Origin: Oidiodendron maius Zn
Taxonomy: Eukaryota > Ascomycota > Leotiomycetes > Myxotrichaceae
Direction: 5' to 3'
DNA: 44,892 nucleotides
Assembly: GCA_000827325.1 (NCBI GenBank)
Contig: KN832914.1
Coordinates: 1 to 44,892, forward strand
Position numbers and translations under genes: made by a program. Positions 23,112 to 34,327 of the stretch are shown here, piece by piece. The notes under the pieces are model-generated. The model had not been told where the DNA came from, made no database searches, and saw nothing but the letters and a program-made list of their open reading frames with translations. Within the stretch, counting starts at the first letter, position 1, and each line of letters opens with the position of its first letter.

Positions 23112-23381
23112 ACTGACATCCACCAACACAGATACATCTACTGGTTTATAGGTGCCATCAGCAATAATAGTCGAAAGCTCGTCATTATAGCAGGGTTTTA
23201 TAAGGCTATTCAATCTGCCGGAGCAGCTGTCATCTATCGGGTGGATGCCCTAAGAGCACCGTACATTTCCATTTTTGCAAGCACCTGGGGTCTTCTTGCT
23301 GCAGGGCTGCTCTTTGCAACGCCAGTTGTTTGGCTTAAGGTCAACAATACGACAGATATCGAGGTCGGATCTGAAATTTAG
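23112..23381 (+). pseudogene. UNC93-like major facilitator, C-terminal fragment
   Basis: An open frame without a start codon reads YWFIGAISNNSRKL, IIAGFYKAIQSAGAAVIYRVD, then ALRAPYISIFASTWGLLAAG and a hydrophobic end with LKVNN, stopping at TAG 23379-23381. This matches the last two membrane segments and cytoplasmic tail of fungal UNC93/DUF895 transporters, including the GFYKGIQSAGAA signature. The rest of the transporter is absent upstream, so this is a leftover 3' end. Confidence 0.72.
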
Positions 23382-23532
23382 CGATGAGACAATAGAAGAT
23401 GTTTTAGCTGAGGAAGTTTAAAGGGTTAGTAGATTTATGTACGAAAATCTTATTATGAGATAAGTTAGAGTAGACTAGGTGATCCAGTTTTGAAACATGC
23501 TGGAACCCGACGTCTTTGAAGGTATGATGAGG

Positions 23533-24784
23533 CTACTGACAGCATAATCCTTCTGACACTAGCAAGACACGGTTCTTGCGCTGTCCAGAGGCCATGTTGC
23601 TTATAGTCTCCCACGGCCACGCAAGCCAGGTTCTCCACTGCTCACCAATCACCTCATCTATCGTCTTGAGCATATGTGCTGGCCACCCTTTAATCCACCA
23701 ACACCAATTCTGCGTGTGTAACAGCACGCAGTAAGATCCCAAAACGACTAGTGCCTCAGGACGATTCGATTGTAACAACGCCATATAATCCTCATGCACT
23801 AGCACCGGCCAGAAAAACACGATCGAATAATCACACCCAGCTGCTATTCCTGCGAATGACTGTCGAAGGAGCTCGATAGCACCAACGCAGACGTCAGCCA
23901 CTCTCGGCTCAGCACTATCCAGAAAAGCAGCAGAAAGCCTGTCTAGATGTGCAGTGACGTCATCGCCCACCTTTCCGATGCTGCTTCCATATCCTTCCGT
24001 ATCCCTCATATAGAGCATTGGTGCCATAGGTCCCACACACACCCATTCCCGGGTTTCTCTGAGAACGGAATTGACACCGCGGATTAGGACCAGCCACTTC
24101 ATGATGGTTGAGCCGGATTCCTGGTTTGCAGTTAAAGAGAGTGTTCTTAAGCTGTCAGTAGACTGAGCCAAGGATGTCATGGCTATAAGAGCTGCGCAAG
24201 CAAAGAGCGCATGGGAATCCTCGGCCGTGATGTTCGCGAGACTCTGCCTGAATGAGCTTAGAGCTACATCATGATAGAAATTGGCAGCCACGAGATATCC
24301 TTCGATCTTCAATAAAATGGTGGACTTCTGGTTTTCATCTACAGATACAAGGAGTTCTTGATGCTGCTGAGCCAGATGGAAAGCCGAGATAGAAAGGACG
24401 TATTGAAGAAGATAGTCCGTTTTCAATGCTTCTGTAACGAAAGTTGTCCTATAAAACTGTTGTAACGGAACATGGGTTGTAATGGTCAGAGATGTTTCTG
24501 TGGAAAAGTTATGCAGTAGTTCGAGGTCTAAGAGACTAGATACCGGGTGAGGGCTGGTGGTCTGTGGCTGAGGCGACGATGGAGACGTTACAGGCTGGAA
24601 GGAGCATCGTATACGACGTTTGATGCAAGGACCACATGAGTTCGGTGACTCATCGCACTGTGTCGGAGTGTTAATAGAGGAATACATCGCGAAGATATTG
24701 CGCCATCGATACCTTGACTTTTCTTCTCTTACACTGAATACAGCCATTTCGTGATTTCAAGTGGCTCCTCTTGTATATCGTCAT
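23533..24784 (-). CDS. Zn(2)Cys(6) transcription factor, UPC2/sterol-uptake-control type (regulator 3)
   Basis: Two exons on the minus strand, 24713-24784 and 23533-24657, joined across a 55-nt intron that splits the zinc cluster. The join gives C-IQ-C-KRRKVK-C-DESPNS-C-GP-C-IKRRIR-C, preceded by KRSHLKSRNG, the arrangement of the UPC2-like subfamily. Length is 398 aa from ATG 24784, or 427 aa from an in-frame ATG at 24871. I prefer 24784 because homology begins just after it. The body is alpha-helical, with FHLAQQH and ALVVLGSYCVLLHTQNWCWWIKGWP near the end, typical of the family. No lesion. Relatives control sterol uptake, drug response or secondary metabolism. The target here is unknown. 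Confidence 0.9.
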
Positions 24785-26049
24785 TGGGCCAGCACAATTA
24801 CAGCCGACTCTGACGTCCTGCACGTAACTGGGAACCTTTCTTGATGGTTGATGTAGTAAGCGTGTCGCCATGCGCGTAATTCCGTTTTCAAAGGTGCATC
24901 CTTCGAACGAGCGATTTTTCGACGAGGTGTAGATCGATTAGCGTCGTGTCGTCATCACCTGACAAGGATATATACGGGCACAGTCGTATTTCGCTTCAGA
25001 CCCGCCCAATGAGAAGAAGGAGATGCTGCGGACATGATGAGTTTAAAGATTGTCTTATTGCACCTTCGGGGTCCACAGGTTATTGAAAGTTCCGGATGAC
25101 AAGTAATCGATGTTGTGCGGCACTATGCTGAATGTTTCGTCGATGGCACTTCTTTCAAGATTCCATTGTACCACGGAACGTATACAGGGGCAGGCAATTG
25201 CGGCTTTGTTGAATTGATTGATTACAAGGAGAGAAGAGATTCGTAATGAAACCTGTCTTTTACCCTGGTTTGTACAATAGCTTCATAAATTTACGAAAAT
25301 CATATGATCCGAGGCCTTGGCACGTTGGCCACGTCTTCAAGTCTGACTGTATGTATTATCTTGCTTGCACTTCGAGCGTAGACCCGATATCCTCTGACTT
25401 CATAAGTACTCATTGCGACCGCGACTTGATCTTCCAACGCCCTTGGTTCCTAACCTACCTTCTTGATTGTTGCGGAAAGTGGGGACAAATTGGCATCCTC
25501 GCTGGGATGAAAATTACACGTTGCGTCTCAGTAATGCTGACGTGGGACAAATGCTGACCCGAATTTAAACGAGCATTTAGCCTCAGTGCTAGGGCCTGAA
25601 CTAAGAAATCTCGGCCAACGCAGGGGGTCATTGTGGAGCGGCTAAACCAATCATATCTCATTCCGAGATGCTCGCATCCCCTGGCGCATTCTGGCTTCAC
25701 CTCGTGTGACCTCCCAACTCCTCGTCCACGCTGCTTCTGTGGGGCTGCACAGCCCAGATATGGAGGATGATACGGTGGAGATGGACAAAAATGGCACCAT
25801 CGCCTGGATATGTGGCCCCCGTGCTACCCGCCCCGAGCATAGTGCATGCTGCTGAGCTAGTCATATCTAGTACTTCGTTCACAGCTGTCTCGGAGCGAAG
25901 AGACATAACGACAGGACGGCGTTTAGGTCGCCAGCGCTCGCGATATTGCCACACAGGATCCCTGTTAACTAACTAACGTATTTGATAAGCGAGTGGCGGA
26001 TGTATGCAAGTGGCGGATTCAACTATCAACACTACTAAATCACACCAAT
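24785..26049. other. Intergenic region between regulator 3 and transposase scrap
   Basis: The open frames at 25246-25557 (+), 25455-25700 (-) and 25697-25954 (-) overlap each other and have no domain. Just before the transposase start, AGTGGCGGA occurs twice (about 25991-26015), which may be subterminal repeats of that element. Confidence 0.45.
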
Positions 26050-26322
26050 ATGGCTCCACCCAACAACCCTCAATTGGCTCAAAAAGAAGGCCGAATGGCT
26101 TTAGCAGTCCAGGCATTTAAACGGGGCCAATTTCCAAGCCTTTATGCCGCTACGCATACATATAATGTCCCTGAATCAACACTCCGAAGACGTATCAAAG
26201 GCACTAACTGTGACGGCCCGAACGGGTACATAAGCACGATATACAGGTCATACAAGCAGTCCGTAAGAAGGGGTTGTATATTCGAGAATACTAAGCTAAA
26301 GAGAAAGAAGTCTACTTTATAA
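26050..26322 (+). mobile_element. Pogo/Fot1-type transposase, N-terminal fragment
   Basis: From ATG 26050 the frame reads QLAQKEGRMALAVQAFKRGQ, then SLYAATHTYNVPESTLRRRIKG. This is the Psq-type helix-turn-helix of fungal Fot1/pogo transposases (consensus EGRxxLAIQA..AA..YxVPxSTLxxRxxG). The catalytic DDE domain and terminal repeats are missing; the frame stops at 26320-26322 after unrelated sequence. It abuts the truncated end of the glucan synthase relic, so insertion of this element may have caused that break. Confidence 0.7.
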
Positions 26323-26399
26323 GAGGGGGCTATATATATACTGTTGCAGGATCACATGATAAGGGGAAGCGAGGTTACGTGACTTGCGGCCTAGATACA

Positions 26400-27699
26400 G
26401 TCTATAACAAGTATAAGGAGGTTATAACGTTATTAAGGAAGATAAATTCTTCTACTGGTTCTACTAGGTTATAACAGATCAGTAAGTTAAGATAGTTATC
26501 TGTATACTTGAAGATAAAGCAGAGATATTCCGGTATAAAACGGACCTGGTTGGCCTCTCCCTAGTAGAGAAGGTAAAGAGCAATTTGCTGGACACAATTA
26601 TACTGAGATATCCGATTCATACGAATCTTCTATCTATATCCGGCGGCCTCGAGGCTGTTGTCTCCTTCGAGCTGGTCAAGGGTTGTGGCCTGGTTCTGTG
26701 AGTCCACCTCAGCCATCTTTTTCGCAGCTCTACAAGCCTTTCGACTAGAGCGGTTTGCCTTGCCAAGTTTTATGTTGGCAAATCCTACCGCATCGTCCAA
26801 ATCCAGATGGGCTGCAAAGTACCATTTTCGATAGTTGGCATTATCTCCTCCAATGTAGTCGCTGTGGAGGGAAAGCAAGGCCTGATTAGGCGTCATACGA
26901 GATGCCCGCGAGTCTAGGAGTGTCATGAAGTGATCGTACATATTACGCATACCATCCCGTTGAAAGCCAAATTTCGCCGTGAGATCCAAGAAAATATCCT
27001 CAATCTCCTCTTTTGACAAAGGGATGTGGGCATCGGAGTTCCAGGCATGGTATGGCTCTCGGGGGCGTTGTATGGCAGGAAGCACAGTATTGTAATCCAT
27101 GCCATCATTTGGGGTGGACGCTCTCAAGGATCTGTTGTCGCTACAGGAATTCCGAGAGGAAGAAGGGCGGTATACTTGGTTGTCCATTCGATTTGTATTA
27201 TAGCTGCTGTACTGTGCATCGTCATCACTATAGCCCACATCAGTCGCTCCAGTTATGTCTGGTCTCAATGTAAAATCGTTGACGTATTCCCCCTCTTCGT
27301 GGTGATCTCGATGCTTACCCTGGGACCTGTAGTCCTGACTTTGGGGTTTTTGTTGGCTGAAAGTGGACGGTGCTTCCTCGTAATAGCAGTCGTTGCCACC
27401 CTCATAATGATACAGGGCATGCTCGTCTCCTTCATAGTAGCCTCCTTCGTGCTGGTAGTGGTTGTTGGTATCGGCGTTGTAATAACCTCTATATAATCTA
27501 TTGGCACCACTATGTTGTTAGAAGGGAGGAGGACATGCGGCTCATGGTAGTATCCGTCCCTCTCTTGCTGGGGGTCGTGGATTGGTTCAGCATTACTATC
27601 ATCGTGGTTTGGAAAGGGCGGAACTCGCCCGACACGATAATACGGGTCTGGGCTCCCATCTTGCAGATGGTCATTGTACAGAGTTTGTTGATGAGACAT
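26400..27699 (-). pseudogene. Truncated beta-1,3-glucan synthase (FKS1-like) N-terminal relic
   Basis: The minus strand from ATG 27699 holds the low-complexity Tyr/His/Asp-rich leader, with a frame change near 27520. It then continues as [84 protein letters not shown] and [13 protein letters not shown]. Past the stop at 26630 homology goes on: KIRMNRISQ, IALYLLY-stop-GEANQVRF, YLCFIF and EPVEEFIFLNNVIT, ending near 26400. The stops at 26630-26632 and 26561-26563 are both TAG where FKS1 has Trp. The family protein is about 1900 aa. Only the cytosolic N-terminal fifth is here, without the membrane or catalytic domain. The 26400-26630 part is visibly more AT-rich than the rest. Confidence 0.88.
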
Positions 27700-29046
27700 G
27701 ATCGTGTTGGTCGACAGTCAGTAGATAAGATATCGGTTAGATGGTTGATGGTTGATGGTTTGGGATAATGAACTATACTGGAATGTATACTAGAAGAGAC
27801 ATGCTCTAGGAAGGTTTGCGATGTTGTGACTGGATTGAGTTGATTGTGCATCGTCCAAAAACGAAATACCAAGAGAGCGCGCCAACTCACGGTTATCGAA
27901 ACTTTGAAGAGTTGGACTGTAGTTGCAATTAGACGGATGGAACTGTGACCATTCGCGCGGCTGTTGGTGGCTAGCCGATGTATAAGAAGCTTGTAAGGAA
28001 GTGAACGAGCAGACTGACCTATGAAATTAGGATCTGTACCTTCGACTTTGTACCTGATCTAATCCTGGCAAGAATGCTTTCTCTTATTGCCGTATAATTT
28101 GGCATATACTTTGTAAGTCCCCCTGGAATATAAGACCCCTCCAAACGAAGGATTTTAGACTAGAGTATTACTTGGCATATAAGCACCCCCTTGACCAGTT
28201 AGAACAGCATCCGAGCATCCGAAAATAGGGATTTATTTTTGTGCATATCGTCGTGTTCGGCTAATGATGGGTCACTGCAGCCAATAATCTCTTAATCCGA
28301 GATCATCGCATCTCAGTAAAAGTCACTAAGCAATCGGTGGTATGTCTGTAATTTGAGCCCTCGATTTAGCTGTACCCTTTGTAATTTGTATCTAAGTCAC
28401 GGTGGTGATTCTCTATCTCCTAATTTCCAATCCCGTATTCTCGACCACTGTGGCAAGCGAAATTCTGCCGAAGATGGTGACTGTCTTGAAGTCAGAATTA
28501 GAAGTAACAGAGCCAAGGATTGAAACCCTGGAGCGAGGTCAATAACGACAGGACTGGTTCCGTTGCACGCCCAAGCTTTCTTTTCACCTGGTCGCCTTAA
28601 GACAACGGTCAATGCGTGCGTGAATAAATTGGTTTCTGTCATTGTAGCTGTACATTTTCAATACTCTTCCAACAGATGACAATAGCTACGATCCTGAGAC
28701 ACGGCCCTATCTCGCATCTCTTGCTTGGTCATCGTCTCATGGTACAGCCTCTACCTCCCCATCGGCCTGAGTTCTTTATTTAACTACGCAATATCTCCTC
28801 CTGGAACTTATTAGCAGCCTTAAGGTTTGGGGGTTGTGGAGGTTTACACCTGCAAATGTAACCAATAGCTTCCGCATCCGAATTATTCGCACTTCAGGTT
28901 CCCCGAATATCTTTGTAAGCGGTCTAAATTTGCTGCAACAGGCCTGTTGGTCGTGGTTTCAAAGGTATCTCGTCATATGAACGAACCAGAAAATCCAAGC
29001 GCGAAGATTGTGTTTGCTAGAACGAAGCAACTGAGTAGAAGCCGTC
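27700..29046. other. Intergenic region upstream of the FKS1 relic
   Basis: No gene is recognised. The minus-strand frame at 28397-28642 (81 codons) has no domain. The interval contains the second group of ATAAG-N-CCCC motifs (28100-28196) and would include the old promoter of the FKS1 copy. Confidence 0.5.
28100..28196. repeat. Short repeated motif ATAAG-N-CCCCC (group 2)
   Basis: Three spaced copies: TTGTAAGTCCCCCTGG, ATATAAGACCCCTCC and GCATATAAGCACCCCC. They match the group at 5283-5337. The two groups are in the same orientation, about 23 kb apart. Confidence 0.45.
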
Positions 29047-29554
29047 ATGGGTCAACCGAGCAGCAAATCCGAAATGCCAAGCGTGAATTCAATCTCAATT
29101 TCTGCCTTTGACAACCCAGCTGCAAGAAGAGAAGGCGAGCGCCAGACTTCTGCTCTGAAGACAGCGCAGAGTGCCTTGTTAGCCCTTGACAACACCTTAA
29201 CTAGCCTGGTTGAGAGCATTACTAAACGAGTTCCAAGTACCGTATTAATGCCATGTCCTCTCTTTCACCCTAGGGAGCGATCGACTTCAAGAGCTGTCAA
29301 GCCCAGCCCATTTCCAAGATGTACGACAATCATTTGTCAACACCGTGCTTCGAGGAGCTGGATTGGAACTCTTTTCGCTCCCCAAATGGCAAATATTAAA
29401 TACATCCTCTCCTGCGTCCAGCTCTCAGCTATCTGTTCGCCCATTGGCGCCTCGCGGTTACCACATGGCTCCAGAGTCCAATATGGCAGTTGCAGATGCT
29501 CCTCAGGCAAGACTCACCTCCATATGCTTGTCTAATACCTCTCCATCCTTTTAA
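29047..29554 (+). CDS. Small orphan protein, possible N-myristoylation signal
   Basis: The frame from ATG 29047 runs to 29236. A GTACCG..CCCTAG intron (29237-29273, only 37 nt) joins it to 29274-29554, giving 471 nt and 156 aa. The protein begins MGQPSSK, which has Gly2 and Ser6 as required for N-myristoylation. An amphipathic stretch (QTSALKTAQSALLALDNTLTS) and LQELSSPAHFQDVRQSF follow, then a Ser/Pro-rich tail. I recognise no family. The open frame kept across a plausible intron favours a real gene. It could also be the first part of a larger decayed gene. Confidence 0.4.
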
Positions 29555-30842
29555 ATTGTCAGTCCCCAAGTATAGGTGTAGGAATCGCTCATAGAATCTT
29601 GGTGGCTTGGTGGAAACCGGGGTTATGCCCGACTTAGCTGAGGCTTCGACCCTGTCATTGCTTACTGCCATTGTTTACAGCACGAACGGGGCTCAGTACC
29701 ATCACGGTCCCTCGAGCCAATAAGCAGAATATAGCCAGGTTATCCGCTCTTTGTAATTTATAGTACAGATACTATGGCAAGACTGGGAGCTAGCTGATAC
29801 GGTCGTTACGGTCAGACTGGTCTGTAATATATGGTAGTAGTTGATCTGACAGGTAAGGTCATTCAGTGGTACATGATGCATGGTCCCTGGCCACGTGAAG
29901 AGTCTGGCGGCTTTTACGGTAAGTAACAATCTGTCTGAGTTGCTCTATCTTGCAATCCCGGGTACTCTTGGAGATGCTACTAGAGGATATTGAGACATTT
30001 GAAGTGAGAGGTACAGAAGAGCTGGAGGAAGTCCATGTCCTTCCATGATCTGAGACTAGTCATAATACTACTCGAACAGCATACGGCATCAGGTAAAAGT
30101 CTTCTTTGCTATCGTACAGAGCTAGTCAAAGGTTGATGCATTCAACTACGACCCTTTTATACGCTGAATATCCTGCGTCAACTATGGGTCGAGATATCTG
30201 ATATTAAGTTTCACCCCTGAATAACATTGGACACAGATATCATGGTCGGCAATAAAACCTCACGGCATACATTCCGTCGATTCGCTCCTAGGAAGTGGTT
30301 TCGCTCCCTTGCCCTGTCTCTCCTTCCAGATTAACATGGTAAATATTCCGTCGATACTCTCTTCATCCTCTTCCTTCGTCCATGAAATAGGTCATTGTGA
30401 TGTACCTCCACTTCATGAGAGGCTACAAGTAACTTTCCATGGTTCCTGGGGATCACTCCACAGAAATCATGCCGCCTGCCCTGACTCTCATTCAAACCCC
30501 GGGCCTGAGAGTGAAGAGCTTGAGGCGGCTAAACGCTCCAAAGGAGTCTAGGTCCTCCACACTCACTTAAATTATGGGGAGAATCCGCTATCCGTTTCGT
30601 TCTATCCCGTTTCGGTAGCGCCTTGAGACGAATGCCATCTTCTTCTGCAGTATTTTATGTCTCCAGATGAGGCAGGCAGGTGTGGGGATTCCGCTTCACT
30701 CCATTTACATGCCATCTAGCATTTTGACACCCGTATGTAGCGTTGAGGTGCCCGAGTATAAGTATCATATTAATCACCCCGTGTAAGTGACAATTGCTGA
30801 ATCCTCAATCTTCCTCCTCTCTATCGATTACACCTATACAAC
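29555..30842. other. Intergenic region
   Basis: No gene is recognised. The frames at 29429-29671 (-), 29702-29929 (-) and 30309-30551 (+) lack domains, and the first is antisense to the orphan gene. Confidence 0.45.
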
Positions 30843-31190
30843 ATGGCCAACTCCTATGTTGCTGACATCGCCTCCAAGGCTTCATTTGGACAAACTTTTG
30901 CGGTCTTGTCGGCGGAGGGAGGAGGGCTGAAGCATCCTCTCTTGACACTTGCGCCTGCGGAGATTGTCGACGAGTCTTGAATACTCCGTTTGCTGGAATC
31001 GCTAGGGACCTGGTTGATGAGGTATAGTATAAAAAGGTGGAACTGGCGGAGGATGTCTTCGAAGACATACTTGAAGAAGGTGGGGGTTCTATCCCCGCTA
31101 CGCGAGGAGAAGGGACTTCGAAAGACATCTGCAGAGATCCGAATTGCGACCCATCCTTCGATCTCTGTAGAAGAGCCTGGTTTCGATAGA
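30843..31190 (+). pseudogene. Unassigned coding relic
   Basis: From ATG 30843 a 45-codon frame (MANSYVADIASKASFGQ..) ends in TGA. The sequence goes on in a second frame with protein-like content (NTPFAGIARDLVDEV, stop, YKKVELAEDVFEDILEEGG). It looks like a broken gene with one frameshift and one nonsense codon, but I do not recognise the family. It lies directly upstream of the Helitron helicase piece and may have been captured by it. Confidence 0.35.
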
Positions 31191-31199
31191 AGATCTGTA

Positions 31200-32425
31200 T
31201 CAGGCGCTGTAAGAGATACGGTGGAGCACGTTGACAGAGGACAATGTCGCTTCTCTTAATTCACAGACTGTCGAAAACAGACTTGCAAATGGGGAGACTC
31301 CGCCCGATCGTGCTATCATACGACTGAATTGCATACGTGAAGAGGCTAACCTTATACATCTTCAAGAGTTTGCTAAAAGGCGATGTCAGAAGATCTATCT
31401 CTTCCCCGCTAGGCATGACGCTCCAACGGGCATGAATTTAGATCCCTTCACGCTGCTCAGGATGTTATATCAGGTTGGTGAGCAAGGTTATCTAAAAGGA
31501 CTTGGATACTTTGCCTTTACCAAGGGTATGCCAATTATGCTCCAGCAGAATACGAATACATATGCTGGCCTAGTTAATGGCATGAGAGGGACTGCCGAAG
31601 AAGTTGTCTTAGATACTAATGTCCAAGGTCTTCACATGACCATCTTCCGTATCCGTCTGTGTCAGAGTTTGCTTATATAATTGATACCCAATCCGGTGGA
31701 TTGAATCCCAACCCTAGAAGCATATAAACCCCTAAGCCAGAGGGTTATATCCTTAATTAATTGAAGCACTTACACACCCTTTACAGCTGCATTTACATGC
31801 CCTTTTACGGTTCATTATTCTACCAGTATAACCTATAGAGGATATTACCGATACACTATAGTTGTAGCCGTATTAAGTTTAGCGCTGCATTGCTCGTAAA
31901 CCTGACAGTCTGACTCGCTAACTACGCCAATAGCTTCATGGATGGAACTTGACGACCAGTTCATTCTATGTACGGTTCCTCTACTGTGCGTCCTCATTCG
32001 CCCTACACACGACCACAACCTATCATTTTCTCATGTTCCTAGCGGTCTTGTTCCCGCCTTCCCAGTACAGATGAGAGGTCAGATCCCTAACATTCCAAAT
32101 TTGTCGTTTTAACGACATCAGGCCCCACTAACACTGGGATTCGTCTTCACCGATTATAAGAGTCAAGGGAGCACATTCACCAGTCTCATTCTATATCTTC
32201 TGTTTGGTAGGCAACGTGGTGTCGACCAACATGGCAAATGGACTTCTATTAGCGTCCAGCTTAGGAGGGTCAAATCCTTGTCTGGAGTGTGGCTACGAGA
32301 ACCAATCACACTTGAAGATATATCATTCGTCCCTCACGAGGACCTCCAAGTCGAGCTCTCGAGGCTTGAGAGCCTGGAACAGCAGACTATTAGTTTGTGG
32401 ACTGAATCATGTAACCTGTGAGATT
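31200..32425 (+). mobile_element. Helitron helicase (PIF1-like) C-terminal relic
   Basis: The blocks are characteristic of the Helitron-encoded PIF1 helicase C-terminus. AVRDTVEHVDRGQ precedes a frame change at about 31235. LTEDNVASLNSQTVENRLANG, ANLIHLQEFAKRRCQKIYLF, NLDPFTLLRMLYQVGE and FTKGMPIMLQQNTNT follow up to 31620. Sequence is degenerate at about 31690-32130. It resumes with FTDYKSQGSTFTSLILYLLFG (helicase motif V region), RGVDQHGKWTSISVQL, SLSGVWLREPITLEDISF and LESLEQQTISLW. The Rep/HUH endonuclease and the Walker A part are absent, so the element cannot move on its own. Confidence 0.85.
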
Positions 32426-32724
32426 CTTAGACATTTCGTTTCATGTATCATGTTTAGCACACTTGGCGTATTACAAGTGCAGATATGATAGACTACTTCT
32501 CCTCCTATCTTGAGACATTTACTACAATGTTTCTGATACGCTTGAGCCTAGGGCGACCAAACCACCTATCAATGTTTAGTGTTTCATATATTTCTTCAAT
32601 ACGAAGACTACCTAGTCTACATATATACCAGCTTTCCTCTCTCTTGATTACTACCTCTTCTCATACTTCAGATACTCCGTTCATTCCATGGTGTCTATAA
32701 ATTTTATCCTTCTGTACCGCTACT

Positions 32725-33702
32725 ATGGTTGGTACCCGTAAGACCTCTAGCGGGGTCCATACGGTTACGTTAGGCGACTCCTAGCGGTCAATGGGCGATG
32801 AGTTTGAAGAGGATGTGACTGATGCTATAGATAGGAGTTCTGTAAGTTTCTCACTAAGCTACTTCTACGTTCTAATTGCTTAGGCAAACCGCAATTCTGT
32901 ACCACCTTGCTCGGATAGCAACTACAATAGCCCATACGTATCCAATTCTGTCAATCTTAATACGCCGCCTTTAGCCCTCACTCCTTCATCATCATTTGCG
33001 TCTCCTAACAAGAGATTAGCAACCCCCCCTCCGGCCTTAGAACTTGACCGTATCCCCAACATTCAATACTTCCAGGTCCAATGGGTGTATATTGAGAACC
33101 TCGGTCGTCTTGACCCAAAGCTTTCGTGGGAGCCTATTAACGGAACTAGAACTAAGTGGCTGGTCTACAATGACTCAGGTGACTTGTATGATGCCGAAAG
33201 CCCAGGTCCTTTAGGCATCATCCTCTTAGACCAGCTTGGACCATTTGTTAGACTTAGAAGCGCCGAAAACAACTTCAACAAGAACAGGCCTGAGTTTTCC
33301 TTACAGCTGGAGATTGGGGAACAACCTCTAGGTATTCTAAAGAACTTGGTTCGTCGGCGAGAGAGAAATCTCACTGTTGTAAATCCTTTACGTATTAAGG
33401 TGGCCGAGTCCGATATCACTTTTTCTTCTTTTACACCCGGGGGGCCATTTCCCTCCGCATTTGATGGTACTTCCACGGACGACGACCGAGATGGCGATAC
33501 CATAGATGCGTCTTGTTTTACTACCGGTGACAAGGTCGCCATTCAAGCTTGGTTTGGTACCTATGTCTTCACGGACAAGTCTGGGAAGACCGCCTCTGGA
33601 CCAACCTTCCGCCTACCGAAGCTATGGAGGTTGCAAGCGGGTATTTCTACTCCGTCGAGTGTGAATAATAGCCCCGTTACTAAACGAAAACGGCTCTTTT
33701 AG
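32725..33702 (+). CDS. Helitron-associated accessory protein (function unknown)
   Basis: An ATG at 32725 is followed by TAG at 32782-32784. The in-frame ATG 32791 gives exon 32791-32841, an intron 32842-32883 (GTAAGT..TTAG, 42 nt) and exon 32884-33702, about 289 aa. The protein has a Ser/Pro/Asn-rich N-terminus. A folded central part follows (YFQVQWVYIENLGRLDP, GPLGIILLDQLGPFVRL), then a basic end VTKRKRLF that could be a nuclear signal. I recall similar proteins next to Helitron helicases in fungi but cannot name a domain. The long frame and intact intron contrast with the decayed helicase upstream. If 32725 is the original start, the gene has one nonsense codon. Confidence 0.5.
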
Positions 33703-33886
33703 CAGAATTGGTCTTTCTTTAACATATTTCTGCTTAGTATATTCTTTCCATGGTTTACACCTCATCCGATTCTAATTGGTGGTTTGAATAACAACGTATC
33801 TGAAACACACCCTCTTGCAGCACACCATATCTTCGACACTTGACTCGTGCTTCTTGCCCAATACCTCAGATAATTTCGAAGGCTTT

Positions 33887-33907
33887 GTGCCAGCCGCAGG
33901 CTAGCAC
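33887..33907 (+). repeat. Hairpin, possible Helitron 3' end
   Basis: GTGCCAGCC and GGCTAGCAC flank a GCA loop, giving a 9-bp stem with one mismatch. Helitrons end in a short hairpin shortly before a CTRR terminus. A clear CTRR just downstream is not seen, so this remains tentative. Confidence 0.3.
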
Positions 33908-34327
33908 CCATGTTATAGTTCTTTGTTTAGCATTTCTTTGGGAGGCATATTGAAAATTCTAGCGATTTCATTGGATATGTGTCACGTGTTAGTGTCACGT
34001 GCAGTTTTCTATGGAAATTCCGTGGATCCATTATAGTCAATATGAAAATGGATCCATCCAGAGAAAGTCAATGGAATCGATGGAATTTCCAGATGTTTAA
34101 CATTGCTCCCTTCTCAGCTTTCAGATCCTCCAGTTTTCGGCATTTTCGGAAGGGAAGTCGGGCTTTCCGAACCCAACAGGAAAAGGGAGAAGCGAAAGGG
34201 TCGTAGAATAATCCCACACCACAGAAAGTTCAGCAATTAGCTACAGGAACTGCCAAAAACCGATTAGTGATAGGTAGGGAATATTTGTAGATATCAGATA
34301 AACATATACATGTATTTATAAAATTCC
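33908..34327. other. Gap between Helitron relic and epoxide hydrolase
   Basis: No gene is recognised. GTCACGTG occurs twice (33981-33988 and 33994-34001), the core of bHLH (CBF1-type) sites. CGGAA/TTCCG motifs occur at about 34146-34178. The 75-codon frame at 33979-34206 has no domain. Confidence 0.45.

Noticed and set aside
27013-27768. Hydrophobic plus-strand frames resembling a membrane protein
   Set aside because: They are antisense to the FKS1 relic, whose minus-strand translation matches a known family.
32204-32488. Plus-strand 94-codon frame with Cys pairs
   Set aside because: It is an off-frame shadow of the Helitron helicase C-terminus, which matches in another frame.
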